Shown piece after piece: positions 1 to 7,274 of a DNA stretch of 35,318 bases. Made by a program: the position numbers and the translations under genes. How positions within the stretch are numbered: the stretch's first letter is position 1; the number at the start of each line of letters is the position of its first letter. This DNA is from Candidatus Nitrosopelagicus sp. GTDB lineage: Archaea; Thermoproteota; Nitrososphaeria; Nitrososphaerales; Nitrosopumilaceae. Location of the stretch: the NCBI GenBank assembly GCA_028343435.1, contig JAOLYM010000006.1, positions 1 through 35,318 of the forward strand, in the 5' to 3' direction. The notes under the pieces are model-generated. The model worked only from the letters and a program-made list of their open reading frames with translations. It was not told the DNA's origin and ran no database searches.

Positions 1-44
1 TTCAATCTACCTTAACAATGCTAGTAATTGAACAACAAGAAAAA

Positions 45-1190
45 TCATAATTTCTTTAATTCTTCTACTAACTCCAAAATCTCATCTTTTGTGTTGTATA
101 CGTGAGGAGAAATTCTCAATACTGGTTTATCATAAATTTCTCTTTTTGCAATGATTATTCCTTTTTGAGATAATTCTGAAACAATTTTTTCAGGGTTCTG
201 TTTTTCAATCTCAAATGAAACTATACTTGTTCTCTCAGCTTCATCTTCTGGACCAAAAACTTTTGATTCAGGAATCTTTCCTAACTCATCTATGAATAAG
301 TTTGATAAATTTATGATGTGATTTCTAATACTGTTCCATCCTAAATTTTGCAAAAATGTAACTGAGGATTCCATTCCTGCTAATCCTACATAATTTCTAA
401 ATCCGGCTTGAAATCTATCAGGTAATTCTTTGTATGTTAATTCACCATTTTCATTTGTTTCTGCAGTTTCCCCTCCAATATTGGATGGTTCTAGCAGATC
501 ACTTGATTCTCGTTTACAATAGAACACTCCTGTACCCATTGGACCACACAGCCATTTGGAACCATTAAACGACATAAAATCGCATCCAGTATCTGCAAAA
601 TCAAATTCACCAATACATCCCACAGTTTGGGCTGTATCCAAAAAATATGATACATTCTCTTTTTGTAATTCTTTTCCAATTTCTTTTACTGGCAGGATTA
701 AACCTGAATTGTATAAGCCGTGACTTAACGCCATCAATTTGGTTTTTTCATCTAATATTTTTTTTAAATTTGAATATTCAAACCCCCCATTATCATTAAC
801 TGGCAAACTTCGTACATCAATCCTCTTTCCAAGTTTCAACCAAGGAAAGTAATTTGCATGATGTTCGTGTTCTCCTCCCCTAATCACAATATTGGAATCA
901 TTTTCAAATTTCATTCCATTGGCTACAATGTTTATTCCATCAGTTACGCTTTGTGTAATAATAATTTCATCAGGATGGCACTTTACCACTTTTGCAATTG
1001 ATGTTCGTGTTTTCTCCCATAATCCTTTTATGAAAATTTCAGATTCTGGAGAATCTGGTCCCATTTCTGAATAATCTATGAGGAATTGTTTCATTGCTTC
1101 TATGCTTACTTTAGGCATTACTGAAACTGATGCATTATTCAGATAGATCTTATCAGTCTGAAATTCTTTAGAAATTGATTCAAAATTCAT
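45..1190 (-). CDS. Class V aminotransferase / cysteine desulfurase-like PLP enzyme
   Basis: A 381-residue PLP-dependent fold-type I enzyme. The N-terminal YLNNAS motif (residues 16-21), a His-rich stretch ending in an Asn and PW (about 108-117), LDTAQ with the cofactor-binding Asp185, and SFNGSKW with the Schiff-base Lys212 are all visible. These are marks of the NifS/isopenicillin-N-epimerase group of class V aminotransferases. Cysteine desulfurase activity is possible, but the substrate cannot be read from sequence, and I see no clear mobile Cys loop. Length is normal for the family. The ATG at 1190 lies only 28 nt from the divergent TTG start at 1219, so the two promoters must overlap. Confidence 0.85.
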   Translation of the reverse strand: MNFESISKEFQTDKIYLNNASVSVMPKVSIEAMKQFLIDYSEMGPDSPESEIFIKGLWEKTRTSIAKVVKCHPDEIIITQSVTDGINIVANGMKFENDSNIVIRGGEHEHHANYFPWLKLGKRIDVRSLPVNDNGGFEYSNLKKILDEKTKLMALSHGLYNSGLILPVKEIGKELQKENVSYFLDTAQTVGCIGEFDFADTGCDFMSFNGSKWLCGPMGTGVFYCKRESSDLLEPSNIGGETAETNENGELTYKELPDRFQAGFRNYVGLAGMESSVTFLQNLGWNSIRNHIINLSNLFIDELGKIPESKVFGPEDEAERTSIVSFEIEKQNPEKIVSELSQKGIIIAKREIYDKPVLRISPHVYNTKDEILELVEELKKL

Positions 1191-1218
1191 TATATATCCG
1201 ATTCAAAAATCATTACTG

Positions 1219-1767
1219 TTGGATAAAAACCATGCAACATTTGAAAATTTTCAATTATTAGAAGAACGCTTAATCCCATCTAGTTCTCATCTATTTTTTT
1301 ATGAAAATGCATTTTCTAAAATAAAACTAATTCAAGAAATCACATTAAAACAAAATTTACCTGTTCTATATCTTGATCTTGATCTTCTTTTTTCAGGATA
1401 TGTTAAGTCAAAAATTCTCACAATCCCTAATCTGACCTTATTTTCTACATTAGACTCAAAAATAAATGAAATCCTTCCTAAGATTTTTACAAAGCTTACA
1501 ATAGAACCTCATTTAGTAATTTTTGATTCAATAAATGGATTATACAATACACTTTCTAATGATGCAGATTCTGGAAGGCTTGTAAATGCAATTCTCATGC
1601 TACTCGCAAAAAATATTTCATTTTCAAGTTCAATTTTGATCATTTTTGCATTGGCTGGGAAAAAAGAAAATGATTGGGTTCTTCCAAATGGTCGTCAAAT
1701 TCTTGAAAATGCAGAATTGAAAAAATTTACAATTTCTGATCGATCAAAAATAACATTTGAAAAATAA
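1219..1767 (+). CDS. Degenerate RecA/KaiC-like protein (hypothetical)
   Basis: A 182-residue protein I do not firmly recognise. A hydrophobic strand ending in Asp-Ser (VIFDSINGLY, about residues 100-109) resembles the Walker B strand of RecA/KaiC ATPases, and the segment around PVLYLDLD resembles the strand after their P-loop. The expected Walker A GxxxxGKT is absent, so if it is RecA-like it is probably a non-hydrolysing, RadB- or regulator-like relative. The start is TTG; no in-frame ATG lies nearby. A TATA-like stretch at 1187-1196 lies about 27 nt upstream and touches the start codon of the divergent aminotransferase. Family assignment is inference. Confidence 0.6.
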   Translation: MDKNHATFENFQLLEERLIPSSSHLFFYENAFSKIKLIQEITLKQNLPVLYLDLDLLFSGYVKSKILTIPNLTLFSTLDSKINEILPKIFTKLTIEPHLVIFDSINGLYNTLSNDADSGRLVNAILMLLAKNISFSSSILIIFALAGKKENDWVLPNGRQILENAELKKFTISDRSKITFEK

Positions 1768-1771
1768 TTTT

Positions 1772-1809
1772 TTCAAACAGTGTTATAAAAAATTCAAACG
1801 GCGTTATAA
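1772..1809. repeat. Imperfect 17-nt direct repeat, 21-nt period
   Basis: Two copies of TTCAAAC-(A/G)G(T/C)-GTTATAA lie at 1772-1788 and 1793-1809, with 15 of 17 positions identical and starts 21 nt apart, about two helical turns. They sit just upstream of the ferredoxin TATA box (1829-1836). This is a plausible tandem operator for a DNA-binding regulator; no regulator is identified. Confidence 0.6.
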
Positions 1810-1828
1810 TTCGCGATTTTGAGGTAAG

Positions 1829-1836
1829 TTATATTA
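1829..1836 (+). promoter_or_regulatory. TATA box of the ferredoxin gene
   Basis: TTATATTA is centred about 27 nt before the ATG at 1860, the usual spacing for an archaeal box A feeding a leaderless or nearly leaderless transcript. Confidence 0.6.
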
Positions 1837-1859
1837 AGATCAAATTAACATAATTTTTC

Positions 1860-2159
1860 ATGCCAGTAGCAATTCTTCCAGACATTGGAGAACAAATGTG
1901 CATTGGATGCGCTCTATGTGTTGAAATTTGTACATCTTTAGGACCTGATGTTTTAAGAGTAAAACCAGTCGAAGGCTGGAAAAGAGGAAAAGCATTCGTC
2001 TTTTATCCTGAAAGATGTATCACCGACGGTGCATGCATCGGAGTTTGCCCAACAAAAGCAATCTTCTGGATGAGACCAATGGACTTTACAGTAGGACAAC
2101 CTGTCCCGCTATATAGAAACTCTGTCTTCGTCAAAGGTTGGACTGAATTAGTCGATTAA
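1860..2159 (+). CDS. Dicluster ferredoxin with Asp replacing one cluster ligand
   Basis: A 99-residue bacterial-type ferredoxin, a soluble electron carrier. Motif I is canonical: C14-x2-C17-x2-C20-x3-C24. Motif II reads C53-x2-D56-x2-C59-x3-C63-P64, so the second cysteine is aspartate. Known chemistry (for example Pyrococcus furiosus ferredoxin) shows that CxxDxxC binds either a [3Fe-4S] cluster or an Asp-ligated [4Fe-4S] cluster that interconverts. The 28-residue spacer between motifs is long, and a C-terminal tail of about 35 residues follows. In thaumarchaea such ferredoxins are the likely low-potential carrier for 2-oxoacid oxidoreductases, which is inference here. The gene is monocistronic, with its own TATA box and an upstream direct repeat. 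Confidence 0.93.
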   Translation: MPVAILPDIGEQMCIGCALCVEICTSLGPDVLRVKPVEGWKRGKAFVFYPERCITDGACIGVCPTKAIFWMRPMDFTVGQPVPLYRNSVFVKGWTELVD

Positions 2160-2222
2160 GTCCAACAAAAACTTCTTTTTATTATCTTTTATCTTATATT
2201 ATGATCTCATATTGCATATCTT

Positions 2223-2717
2223 ATGACCAAAATTGGTGATGCCAAACGTAAACTTCATGGAAAACTTACTGGAAGACCAGATAATTTTTCTTGGTTGATT
2301 GATGGTAAACTTGCAGGAAGTGCAATTCCTACATCAAAAAAAGAAATTGAATGGATGCAAGAAGAAGGTGTTAAGACAATTGTAACAATTAGAGAGGAAC
2401 CATTAGATGAAAATTGGGTAAACGAAATGAACTATCTACATGTGTTATCTGATGATATGGGTGTACCAAGTTTTGATGATTTGAAAAACTCTGTAGATTA
2501 TGTTCATCAAAAAATTGAAAATGACGAACCCGTAATGGTACACTGTTTAGCGGGTTTAGGACGTACCGGAACAATTCTTGCCTGTTATTTGATAAAATAT
2601 GAAAAAATGTCTGCCGAAGATGCTATACAACATGTCAGAACACAAAGACATGGGTCAATTCAGTCATTTGTACAAGAAGAAATGATTTTTCAGTATGCAA
2701 AAACTCTAATTGATTAA
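2223..2717 (+). CDS. Dual-specificity / tyrosine protein phosphatase
   Basis: A 164-residue cysteine-phosphatase domain. The signature HCxxGxxRTG is present as HCLAGLGRTG, with nucleophile Cys108 and phosphate-binding Arg114. An SDDMGVPS loop (Asp77/78) is in the right place for the general acid. Length and motifs match small archaeal and eukaryotic DUSPs of the atypical PTP group. It would remove phosphate from Tyr/Ser/Thr, or possibly from a nucleotide or phosphoinositide; the substrate is unknown. A TATA-like CTTATATT sits about 27 nt before the ATG. The stop codon lies 1 nt from the stop of the convergent 50-residue gene. Confidence 0.9.
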   Translation: MTKIGDAKRKLHGKLTGRPDNFSWLIDGKLAGSAIPTSKKEIEWMQEEGVKTIVTIREEPLDENWVNEMNYLHVLSDDMGVPSFDDLKNSVDYVHQKIENDEPVMVHCLAGLGRTGTILACYLIKYEKMSAEDAIQHVRTQRHGSIQSFVQEEMIFQYAKTLID

Positions 2718-2718
2718 T

Positions 2719-2871
2719 CTACTCTGGGATTGATTCAGAAACTAGTTTTCCATCAACAACTTTTATTTTTAATCGTATGTCGTCTTTGAAAACTAAAGTC
2801 AAGCCACCTTCTGCATCAGGATCTTGAACTTCAATTATATCCTGCATTCTTATTCCATCAAATTTTGCCAT
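2719..2871 (-). CDS. Tandem small paralogue B (50 aa, hypothetical)
   Basis: A 50-residue acidic protein starting MAKFDG and ending SIPE. It aligns without gaps to the gene immediately upstream (2878-3030), with 27 of 50 residues identical, including MAK-DG, PD-EGG-T, IKVVDGK and SIPE. Conservation of residues between two copies with different DNA argues strongly that both are translated. Only 6 nt separate the two genes, so they are co-transcribed. The alternating hydrophobic pattern suggests a small all-beta fold. No function is recognised. Confidence 0.8.
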   Translation of the reverse strand: MAKFDGIRMQDIIEVQDPDAEGGLTLVFKDDIRLKIKVVDGKLVSESIPE

Positions 2872-2877
2872 TTCAAA

Positions 2878-3030
2878 TCACTCCGGGATTGAGACCGTGT
2901 CAATTTTACCGTCTACTACTTTAATGAACATGAATCTATTATCTTTGAGAATTATTGTAATTCCACCTTCTTTATCTGGTTCTTCAACTTCCAAAACTGG
3001 TTGTCCGAGTAATCCATCGTATTTTGCCAT
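2878..3030 (-). CDS. Tandem small paralogue A (50 aa, hypothetical)
   Basis: A 50-residue protein starting MAKYDG and ending SIPE, the upstream member of the tandem pair. It shares 27 of 50 residues with its neighbour at 2719-2871 and has the same length. It starts 19 nt after the stop of the 3050-3586 gene, so the three may form one transcript. The predicted pattern is short beta strands around a VVDGK turn. No known domain is recognised. Confidence 0.8.
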   Translation of the reverse strand: MAKYDGLLGQPVLEVEEPDKEGGITIILKDNRFMFIKVVDGKIDTVSIPE

Positions 3031-3049
3031 ACTATAACACCAAATTCAA

Positions 3050-3586
3050 CTAATTAATACTTATTTCAATCTCGTTAGATTGATTCTTAGCATCTCCTTT
3101 CTTGATGTAAGGATGTGTTTCCCATGAAGCAAATGCTTCTGCAGAAATTTTATGATTACCAGTTCCTAATTCTGAGGCATTAAATGTGAATTTTTCTTCA
3201 AAGTCAAAAAATTCCTTTTGTACATCCTCTTCAGTTAATGCAATAAATGGCTCAAAATTCTTTGCTACCTGAACCCATATTCTTCTATCTTTCATTGGAT
3301 TTACCAACTTTGGATTTCTAGTCCAAAAAATTGATGCCTTTCTGTATGTGTCTACTGGCTTACCCAATTCATGTTTTCGAATACCTCCTTTTGCCAATTT
3401 GATACCATACTTTAGTTTGATAGTATTATCATTTTCATCATATGCTTGTGTCCAATTTTTTTCATTAAATGCATCTCTTAATCCTCCTGTAAGTGAAAAT
3501 CTGGCAGTAATGGTAATTTTCTCATCACTTGTGAATTCATCTTTTTCTTTACCAAGAGTTATTGTTGAAATCTGAGTTTCGGACAT
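3050..3586 (-). CDS. Conserved hypothetical protein, probable beta-rich
   Basis: About 178 residues from the ATG at 3586; an ATG three codons upstream at 3595 is also open but crowds the divergent gene. There is no signal peptide or membrane segment. Alternating polar/hydrophobic stretches, the ITITARFSLTG strand near the start and a closing FTFNASELGTGNHKIS segment suggest a beta-sandwich. It precedes the two tandem 50-residue paralogues by 19 nt and is probably transcribed with them. I do not recognise a family; it may be restricted to thaumarchaea. Confidence 0.75.
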   Translation of the reverse strand: MSETQISTITLGKEKDEFTSDEKITITARFSLTGGLRDAFNEKNWTQAYDENDNTIKLKYGIKLAKGGIRKHELGKPVDTYRKASIFWTRNPKLVNPMKDRRIWVQVAKNFEPFIALTEEDVQKEFFDFEEKFTFNASELGTGNHKISAEAFASWETHPYIKKGDAKNQSNEIEISIN

Positions 3587-3598
3587 AATTGACATTGA

Positions 3599-3605
3599 TT
3601 TATAT
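3599..3605 (+). promoter_or_regulatory. TATA box of the rpoL operon
   Basis: TTTATAT is centred about 29 nt before the TTG at 3631. It lies inside the longer open frame that begins at 3589, which supports the shorter RpoL start. Confidence 0.55.
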
Positions 3606-3630
3606 CCACAATAAGTTCTTTTTTGATCAA

Positions 3631-3903
3631 TTGAACATTCAATTAATTAATTCAGATAAAAAAGAGGCAAGTTTACAAATTAAAGATGCTGATATAGGTG
3701 CTCTTTACATTATCCAACACGAACTACTAAAAGACAAAAATACAGATTTTGCAGGTGTTATAATCAAACATCCATTAACCAATGAAATATGGATGAGAGT
3801 TAATTCACAATCCAACCCAATGGCTCAAATTTCTGCAGCAGCAGATACTGCGATTGCTGAAGTTGAAAGTTTAAAAAAACTAATCAACTCAAAAATAAAG
3901 TGA
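3631..3903 (+). CDS. rpoL: DNA-directed RNA polymerase subunit L (Rpb11-like)
   Basis: A 90-residue Rpb11/RpoL subunit, which pairs with RpoD (Rpb3) to form the alpha-like assembly platform of archaeal RNA polymerase. The fold is recognisable from the early strands (MNIQLI), the helix IGALYIIQHELLKD, the FAGVIIKHPL strand conserved in Rpb11, and the C-terminal amphipathic helix. The frame is open back to a TTG at 3589, but homologues begin at this point and a TATA box at 3599-3605 falls inside that extension, so I place the start at the TTG at 3631. The gene is followed 9 nt later by tfs. Confidence 0.88.
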   Translation: MNIQLINSDKKEASLQIKDADIGALYIIQHELLKDKNTDFAGVIIKHPLTNEIWMRVNSQSNPMAQISAAADTAIAEVESLKKLINSKIK

Positions 3904-3912
3904 TTTTTCTAG

Positions 3913-4236
3913 ATGAAATTCTGTCCTACCTGTGATGTCAGGCTAAAAAAAGATTCCACTACTTCAGTTCTAACTTGTCCAAAATGCAATTATACTGAAG
4001 GTGGACCAAAAATAGAAAAACAATCTGCCACACAAGAAACAGAATCTGATTTTCTTGTATTAGAAGAAAATGAAGGGAAAGATGTTTTACCAACAATGGA
4101 AATTGATTGTGAAAATAAAGATTGTAATCATAGAGAGGCTGTATGGTGGATGCTTCAAACAAGAAGTGCTGATGAACCTACAACACAATTCTTTAGATGC
4201 ACAAAATGTAAACACACTTGGCGAAATTACGCATAA
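3913..4236 (+). CDS. tfs: Transcription factor S (TFIIS-like cleavage factor)
   Basis: A 107-residue homologue of TFIIS and Rpb9 that rescues backtracked RNA polymerase by stimulating transcript cleavage. The N-terminal zinc ribbon uses C4/C7 and C22/C25. The C-terminal ribbon carries the catalytic loop RSADEP (Asp87, Glu88) and CTKC (C96/C99). The first ligand pair of that ribbon is C66-x4-C71, wider than the usual C-x2-C. It sits between rpoL and pcn, so transcription and replication genes share a transcript. Confidence 0.93.
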   Translation: MKFCPTCDVRLKKDSTTSVLTCPKCNYTEGGPKIEKQSATQETESDFLVLEENEGKDVLPTMEIDCENKDCNHREAVWWMLQTRSADEPTTQFFRCTKCKHTWRNYA

Positions 4237-4270
4237 GGTTTAACTTTAGCACTCACGACAAAATAATGAT

Positions 4271-5017
4271 TTGGTTTTTTCAGCTAAGACAAATGGAGCA
4301 GAAGAGTGGAAGGCAATCATCTCTGCAATTTCTACACTTGTAGAAGAGGCTACATTTGAGGCAACCGTGGAAGGAATATCCTTTAGAGGAATGGATCCTT
4401 CTCATGTAGCATTAATTGATATTAACTGGCCAAATTCTGCATTTGAAAAATATAACTGTGATAGTGATATAAAATTCGGAGTTCGTATTGATGAGTTTTC
4501 AAAACTAATCAAAAGATCTGATAAAACTAATTCAATTGAAATTAACATATCTGATGATAATATGCTTCTAGTTACGATAGGTAAAAATAAAAAATACAAA
4601 ATGCGATTAATTGAAAGCTCTGCATCCGATACTCCACTACCAAAAATTCCATATGATACAAAAATATCACTAACTTCATCTGCATTGGATAAAATTCTTG
4701 GAGATGTGCAAGTGGTCTCTGATTACCTAACCATCACTTCTAGTGAATCTTCTACCACATTTTCTGGTAAGGGTGATTCTGGAGAAGTTGATATTGCATT
4801 AGAAAGTACCCAAGATGAAATTCAGGAATTATCTGTAAAACAAGAAAGTACAGGTACATACAGCCTGGAATATCTAAATCCCATAATCAAGGCTGTTGGT
4901 AGTAGTGTTGATGTTGTTACATGTGAATATTCTACCGCAAAACCTCTAAGAGTTGAATTCAAGGTTTCAAATTTAGGTCAAATTCATTTCTATTTGGCTC
5001 CTCGTGTTGAGAGTTAG
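4271..5017 (+). CDS. pcn: DNA polymerase sliding clamp (PCNA)
   Basis: A 248-residue PCNA, the ring-shaped clamp that tethers replicative polymerase, ligase and nucleases to DNA. Typical features are the FRGMDPSHVALI segment (about residues 38-49), the two-domain repeat, and the C-terminal strand ending FYLAPRVES. Length is normal for an archaeal PCNA; only one copy is seen. The start is TTG; the nearby ATG at 4267 is out of frame. It follows tfs by 34 nt, with a possible box A (TTTAACTT) near 4240, so it may have its own promoter as well as readthrough. Confidence 0.95.
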   Translation: MVFSAKTNGAEEWKAIISAISTLVEEATFEATVEGISFRGMDPSHVALIDINWPNSAFEKYNCDSDIKFGVRIDEFSKLIKRSDKTNSIEINISDDNMLLVTIGKNKKYKMRLIESSASDTPLPKIPYDTKISLTSSALDKILGDVQVVSDYLTITSSESSTTFSGKGDSGEVDIALESTQDEIQELSVKQESTGTYSLEYLNPIIKAVGSSVDVVTCEYSTAKPLRVEFKVSNLGQIHFYLAPRVES

Positions 5018-5050
5018 AATTTTAAGACCAATTGTTCGGGTGAAACAGAT

Positions 5051-6451
5051 TTGAAATTAGTAGTAAAATTTGGTGGAACATCATTGGCAACCGTCAAAGA
5101 TATCAAAAACGTAGCAAAAACTGTAGATAAAATAGCAAAAAAGAACAAAACTGTAGTTGTGTGTTCAGCAGTAGATGGAATTACTGATGAGTTAATTCAG
5201 ATATCATCATTAATAGAAAAAGGAAATAAAAAAGATGCAAACAGAATGCTTGCAAAGATATCTCAAAAGCATAAACAATTTGCTGCACATTTAGTTACTA
5301 ATCCTAAAATTCTAAAATCACTTTCAAATAAACTTAATTCTGATTTATCTGAATTAGAAGAGTTAGTTCGTGGATTAATTTTACTAGGGGAAGTGACACC
5401 ACGTTCATACGATTATCTAATCTCTTTTGGTGAAAAATTATCAATTGATTTGGTATCATTTTCATTACAAGAATTAAAAAATAAATCTGTACCATTGAGT
5501 GGTCGAGAAGCAGGAATAGTTACTGATTCTAATTTTGGTGATTCAAGACCTCTAATGGACACAACAAGAATTCGTCTCTCAAAAATAATTAATGAACATT
5601 TATCAAAAAACAGTATTCCCGTTGTAGCTGGATTTGCAGGAGCAGATCAACATGATCATACCACCACATTTGGTCGTGGAGGTTCTGATTATACTGCAAC
5701 AATAATTGCATCATGTATTGACGCAAACGAAATCTGGCTAATGAGTGATGTTGAAGGAATGATGACTGCAGATCCAAAATTGATAAAAAATGCAAAACTC
5801 CTCAAACAAGTTTCATATGCTGAAGCAATTGAGATGGCTAGATTTGGTGCAAAACAGATCCATCCAAGAACATTTGAACCATTATTGTCTAAAAAAATTC
5901 CAATGCGAATTAGAAGTAGTTTTGATGTGAACAACCAAGGAACTCTTGTTACATTACCTAATTCTAAATCTAAAGATTCTGTAAAGTGTGTGTCTGCAAT
6001 TAGAAAAGTAGGATTACTTGATTTAACCGGCGGTATATTGTTTGCAGGACCTGGTGCTGCTGCAAAAATCTTTTCAGTTCTTGCCAAAAATAACATTAAC
6101 GCAATGATGGTATCATCAAATCCATCTGAGTCAAGCATAACTATTGTTGTAAGAAAAGAAGATCTTCCAAAAGCAGAAAATGCATTAGAAATTAATCTAC
6201 TTGGAACCACTCTTAAAAAAATTGAAACAATTCCAAATGTTGCTATAATTGCCGTGATTGGTTCTGGAATGAGAGGTAAAGTTGGAATCGCATCCAGAGT
6301 ATTCATTGCTGCACAAAAATCAAATTCCAATGTTATGATGATTGCACAAGGTTCCTCAGAACTAAACTTGGCATTTGTTGTAAAAGATAATGATTGTAAG
6401 GCAGTAGTGCAATCACTACATAATGAGTTCAAATTGAATACCATAAAGTAA
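5051..6451 (+). CDS. lysC: Aspartokinase
   Basis: A 466-residue aspartate kinase, the first step of the Asp-family pathway (Thr, Met, Lys/diaminopimelate). The amino-acid kinase domain opens with KFGGTSLATV (about residues 6-15) and contains GRGGSDYTA and MSDVEGMMTADP. Two C-terminal ACT domains follow from about residue 325 (LLDLTGGILFAGPG and VIGSGMRGKVG), consistent with feedback control by an end-product amino acid. The start is TTG 33 nt after pcn. A long antisense open frame inside it is a shadow. Confidence 0.94.
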   Translation: MKLVVKFGGTSLATVKDIKNVAKTVDKIAKKNKTVVVCSAVDGITDELIQISSLIEKGNKKDANRMLAKISQKHKQFAAHLVTNPKILKSLSNKLNSDLSELEELVRGLILLGEVTPRSYDYLISFGEKLSIDLVSFSLQELKNKSVPLSGREAGIVTDSNFGDSRPLMDTTRIRLSKIINEHLSKNSIPVVAGFAGADQHDHTTTFGRGGSDYTATIIASCIDANEIWLMSDVEGMMTADPKLIKNAKLLKQVSYAEAIEMARFGAKQIHPRTFEPLLSKKIPMRIRSSFDVNNQGTLVTLPNSKSKDSVKCVSAIRKVGLLDLTGGILFAGPGAAAKIFSVLAKNNINAMMVSSNPSESSITIVVRKEDLPKAENALEINLLGTTLKKIETIPNVAIIAVIGSGMRGKVGIASRVFIAAQKSNSNVMMIAQGSSELNLAFVVKDNDCKAVVQSLHNEFKLNTIK

Positions 6452-6488
6452 GATAAGGGATAAATTATTCAAACAATCTTCATTTTCT

Positions 6489-7274
6489 ATGGAAGGTAAA
6501 CTGTACATTGTTGGGGTTGGTCCAGGTAATAACGATCATATGACATTTCGTGCAAAACAGGTTATTGAAGAAAGTGATACTATAGTTGGTTACACAACTT
6601 ATGTCGATTTAGTTCAAGATTTGATTCAAGGAAAAGAAATTCATAGTTATGCAATGACTCAAGAAGTAGAACGTGCACATCAATGTATTGATTTAGCTAA
6701 AGAAGGAAAAGTTGTATCACTTGTTTCAAGTGGTGATCCTGGAATTTATGGAATGGCTGGATTAATTTTTGAAGTACTTGCAGAATCTGGTTGGGATCCA
6801 AAAAGTGGTTTACATGTTGAATTAATTCCTGGAATATCTGCATTGAATTCCTGTGCAAGTATAATTGGTTCCCCATTAATGACAGACTTTGCGGTTTGTA
6901 GTATGAGTGATCTGATGGTTCCGTGGGAAATTATAGTAAAAAGAGTAGAGGCTGCAGCACAAGGAGACTTTGTTTTAGTAATTTACAATCCTGCAAGTAA
7001 GAAAAGAATTCATCAGTTGCAAGATACTCGAAAGATATTACTAAAACATAGAAAACCAACAACACCTGTTGCAATAATTAAAGGAGCATATAGAGAAACT
7101 GAAACTGTAATTATGACTGATTTAGAACACATGGAAAATTATGAAGAGCAATTAGGAATGACTAGTACTGTAATTGTTGGTAACTCATCGACATACAACT
7201 TTAAGGATTTAATGATTAATCCACGTGGTTACAAATCAAAGTATAATCTAGAAGAGCCAGAAATTAAAAACTAG
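6489..7274 (+). CDS. cbiH: Precorrin-3B / cobalt-precorrin-3 C17-methyltransferase
   Basis: A 261-residue SAM-dependent tetrapyrrole methylase. The N-terminal GVGPGN loop, VGYTTYVDL, SSGDPGIYGMAG (about 81-92) and IPGISALNSCAS are the hallmarks of CobJ/CbiH, which methylates C17 with ring contraction in cobalamin synthesis. No other corrin genes flank it; bluB lies 9 kb away, so the pathway is scattered. Whether the substrate carries cobalt at this stage cannot be read from sequence. The final TAG shares a CTAG with the TAG of tyrS on the other strand. Confidence 0.92.
   Translation: MEGKLYIVGVGPGNNDHMTFRAKQVIEESDTIVGYTTYVDLVQDLIQGKEIHSYAMTQEVERAHQCIDLAKEGKVVSLVSSGDPGIYGMAGLIFEVLAESGWDPKSGLHVELIPGISALNSCASIIGSPLMTDFAVCSMSDLMVPWEIIVKRVEAAAQGDFVLVIYNPASKKRIHQLQDTRKILLKHRKPTTPVAIIKGAYRETETVIMTDLEHMENYEEQLGMTSTVIVGNSSTYNFKDLMINPRGYKSKYNLEEPEIKN

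Noticed and set aside
2-31. A plus-strand frame at the left edge reads IYLNNAS, the same as the N-terminal motif of the aminotransferase on the other strand
   Set aside because: It stops after nine codons, and nothing else of such an enzyme follows; nine residues at a window edge cannot be distinguished from chance.
3589-3630. Extended N-terminus of RpoL
   Set aside because: The added residues are unlike Rpb11 and contain the TATA box; the TTG at 3631 fits better.
5689-6444. A 251-codon open frame antisense to aspartokinase
   Set aside because: It lies wholly inside lysC, which is intact with all motifs; the antisense frame shows no domain or promoter and is a by-product of codon bias.
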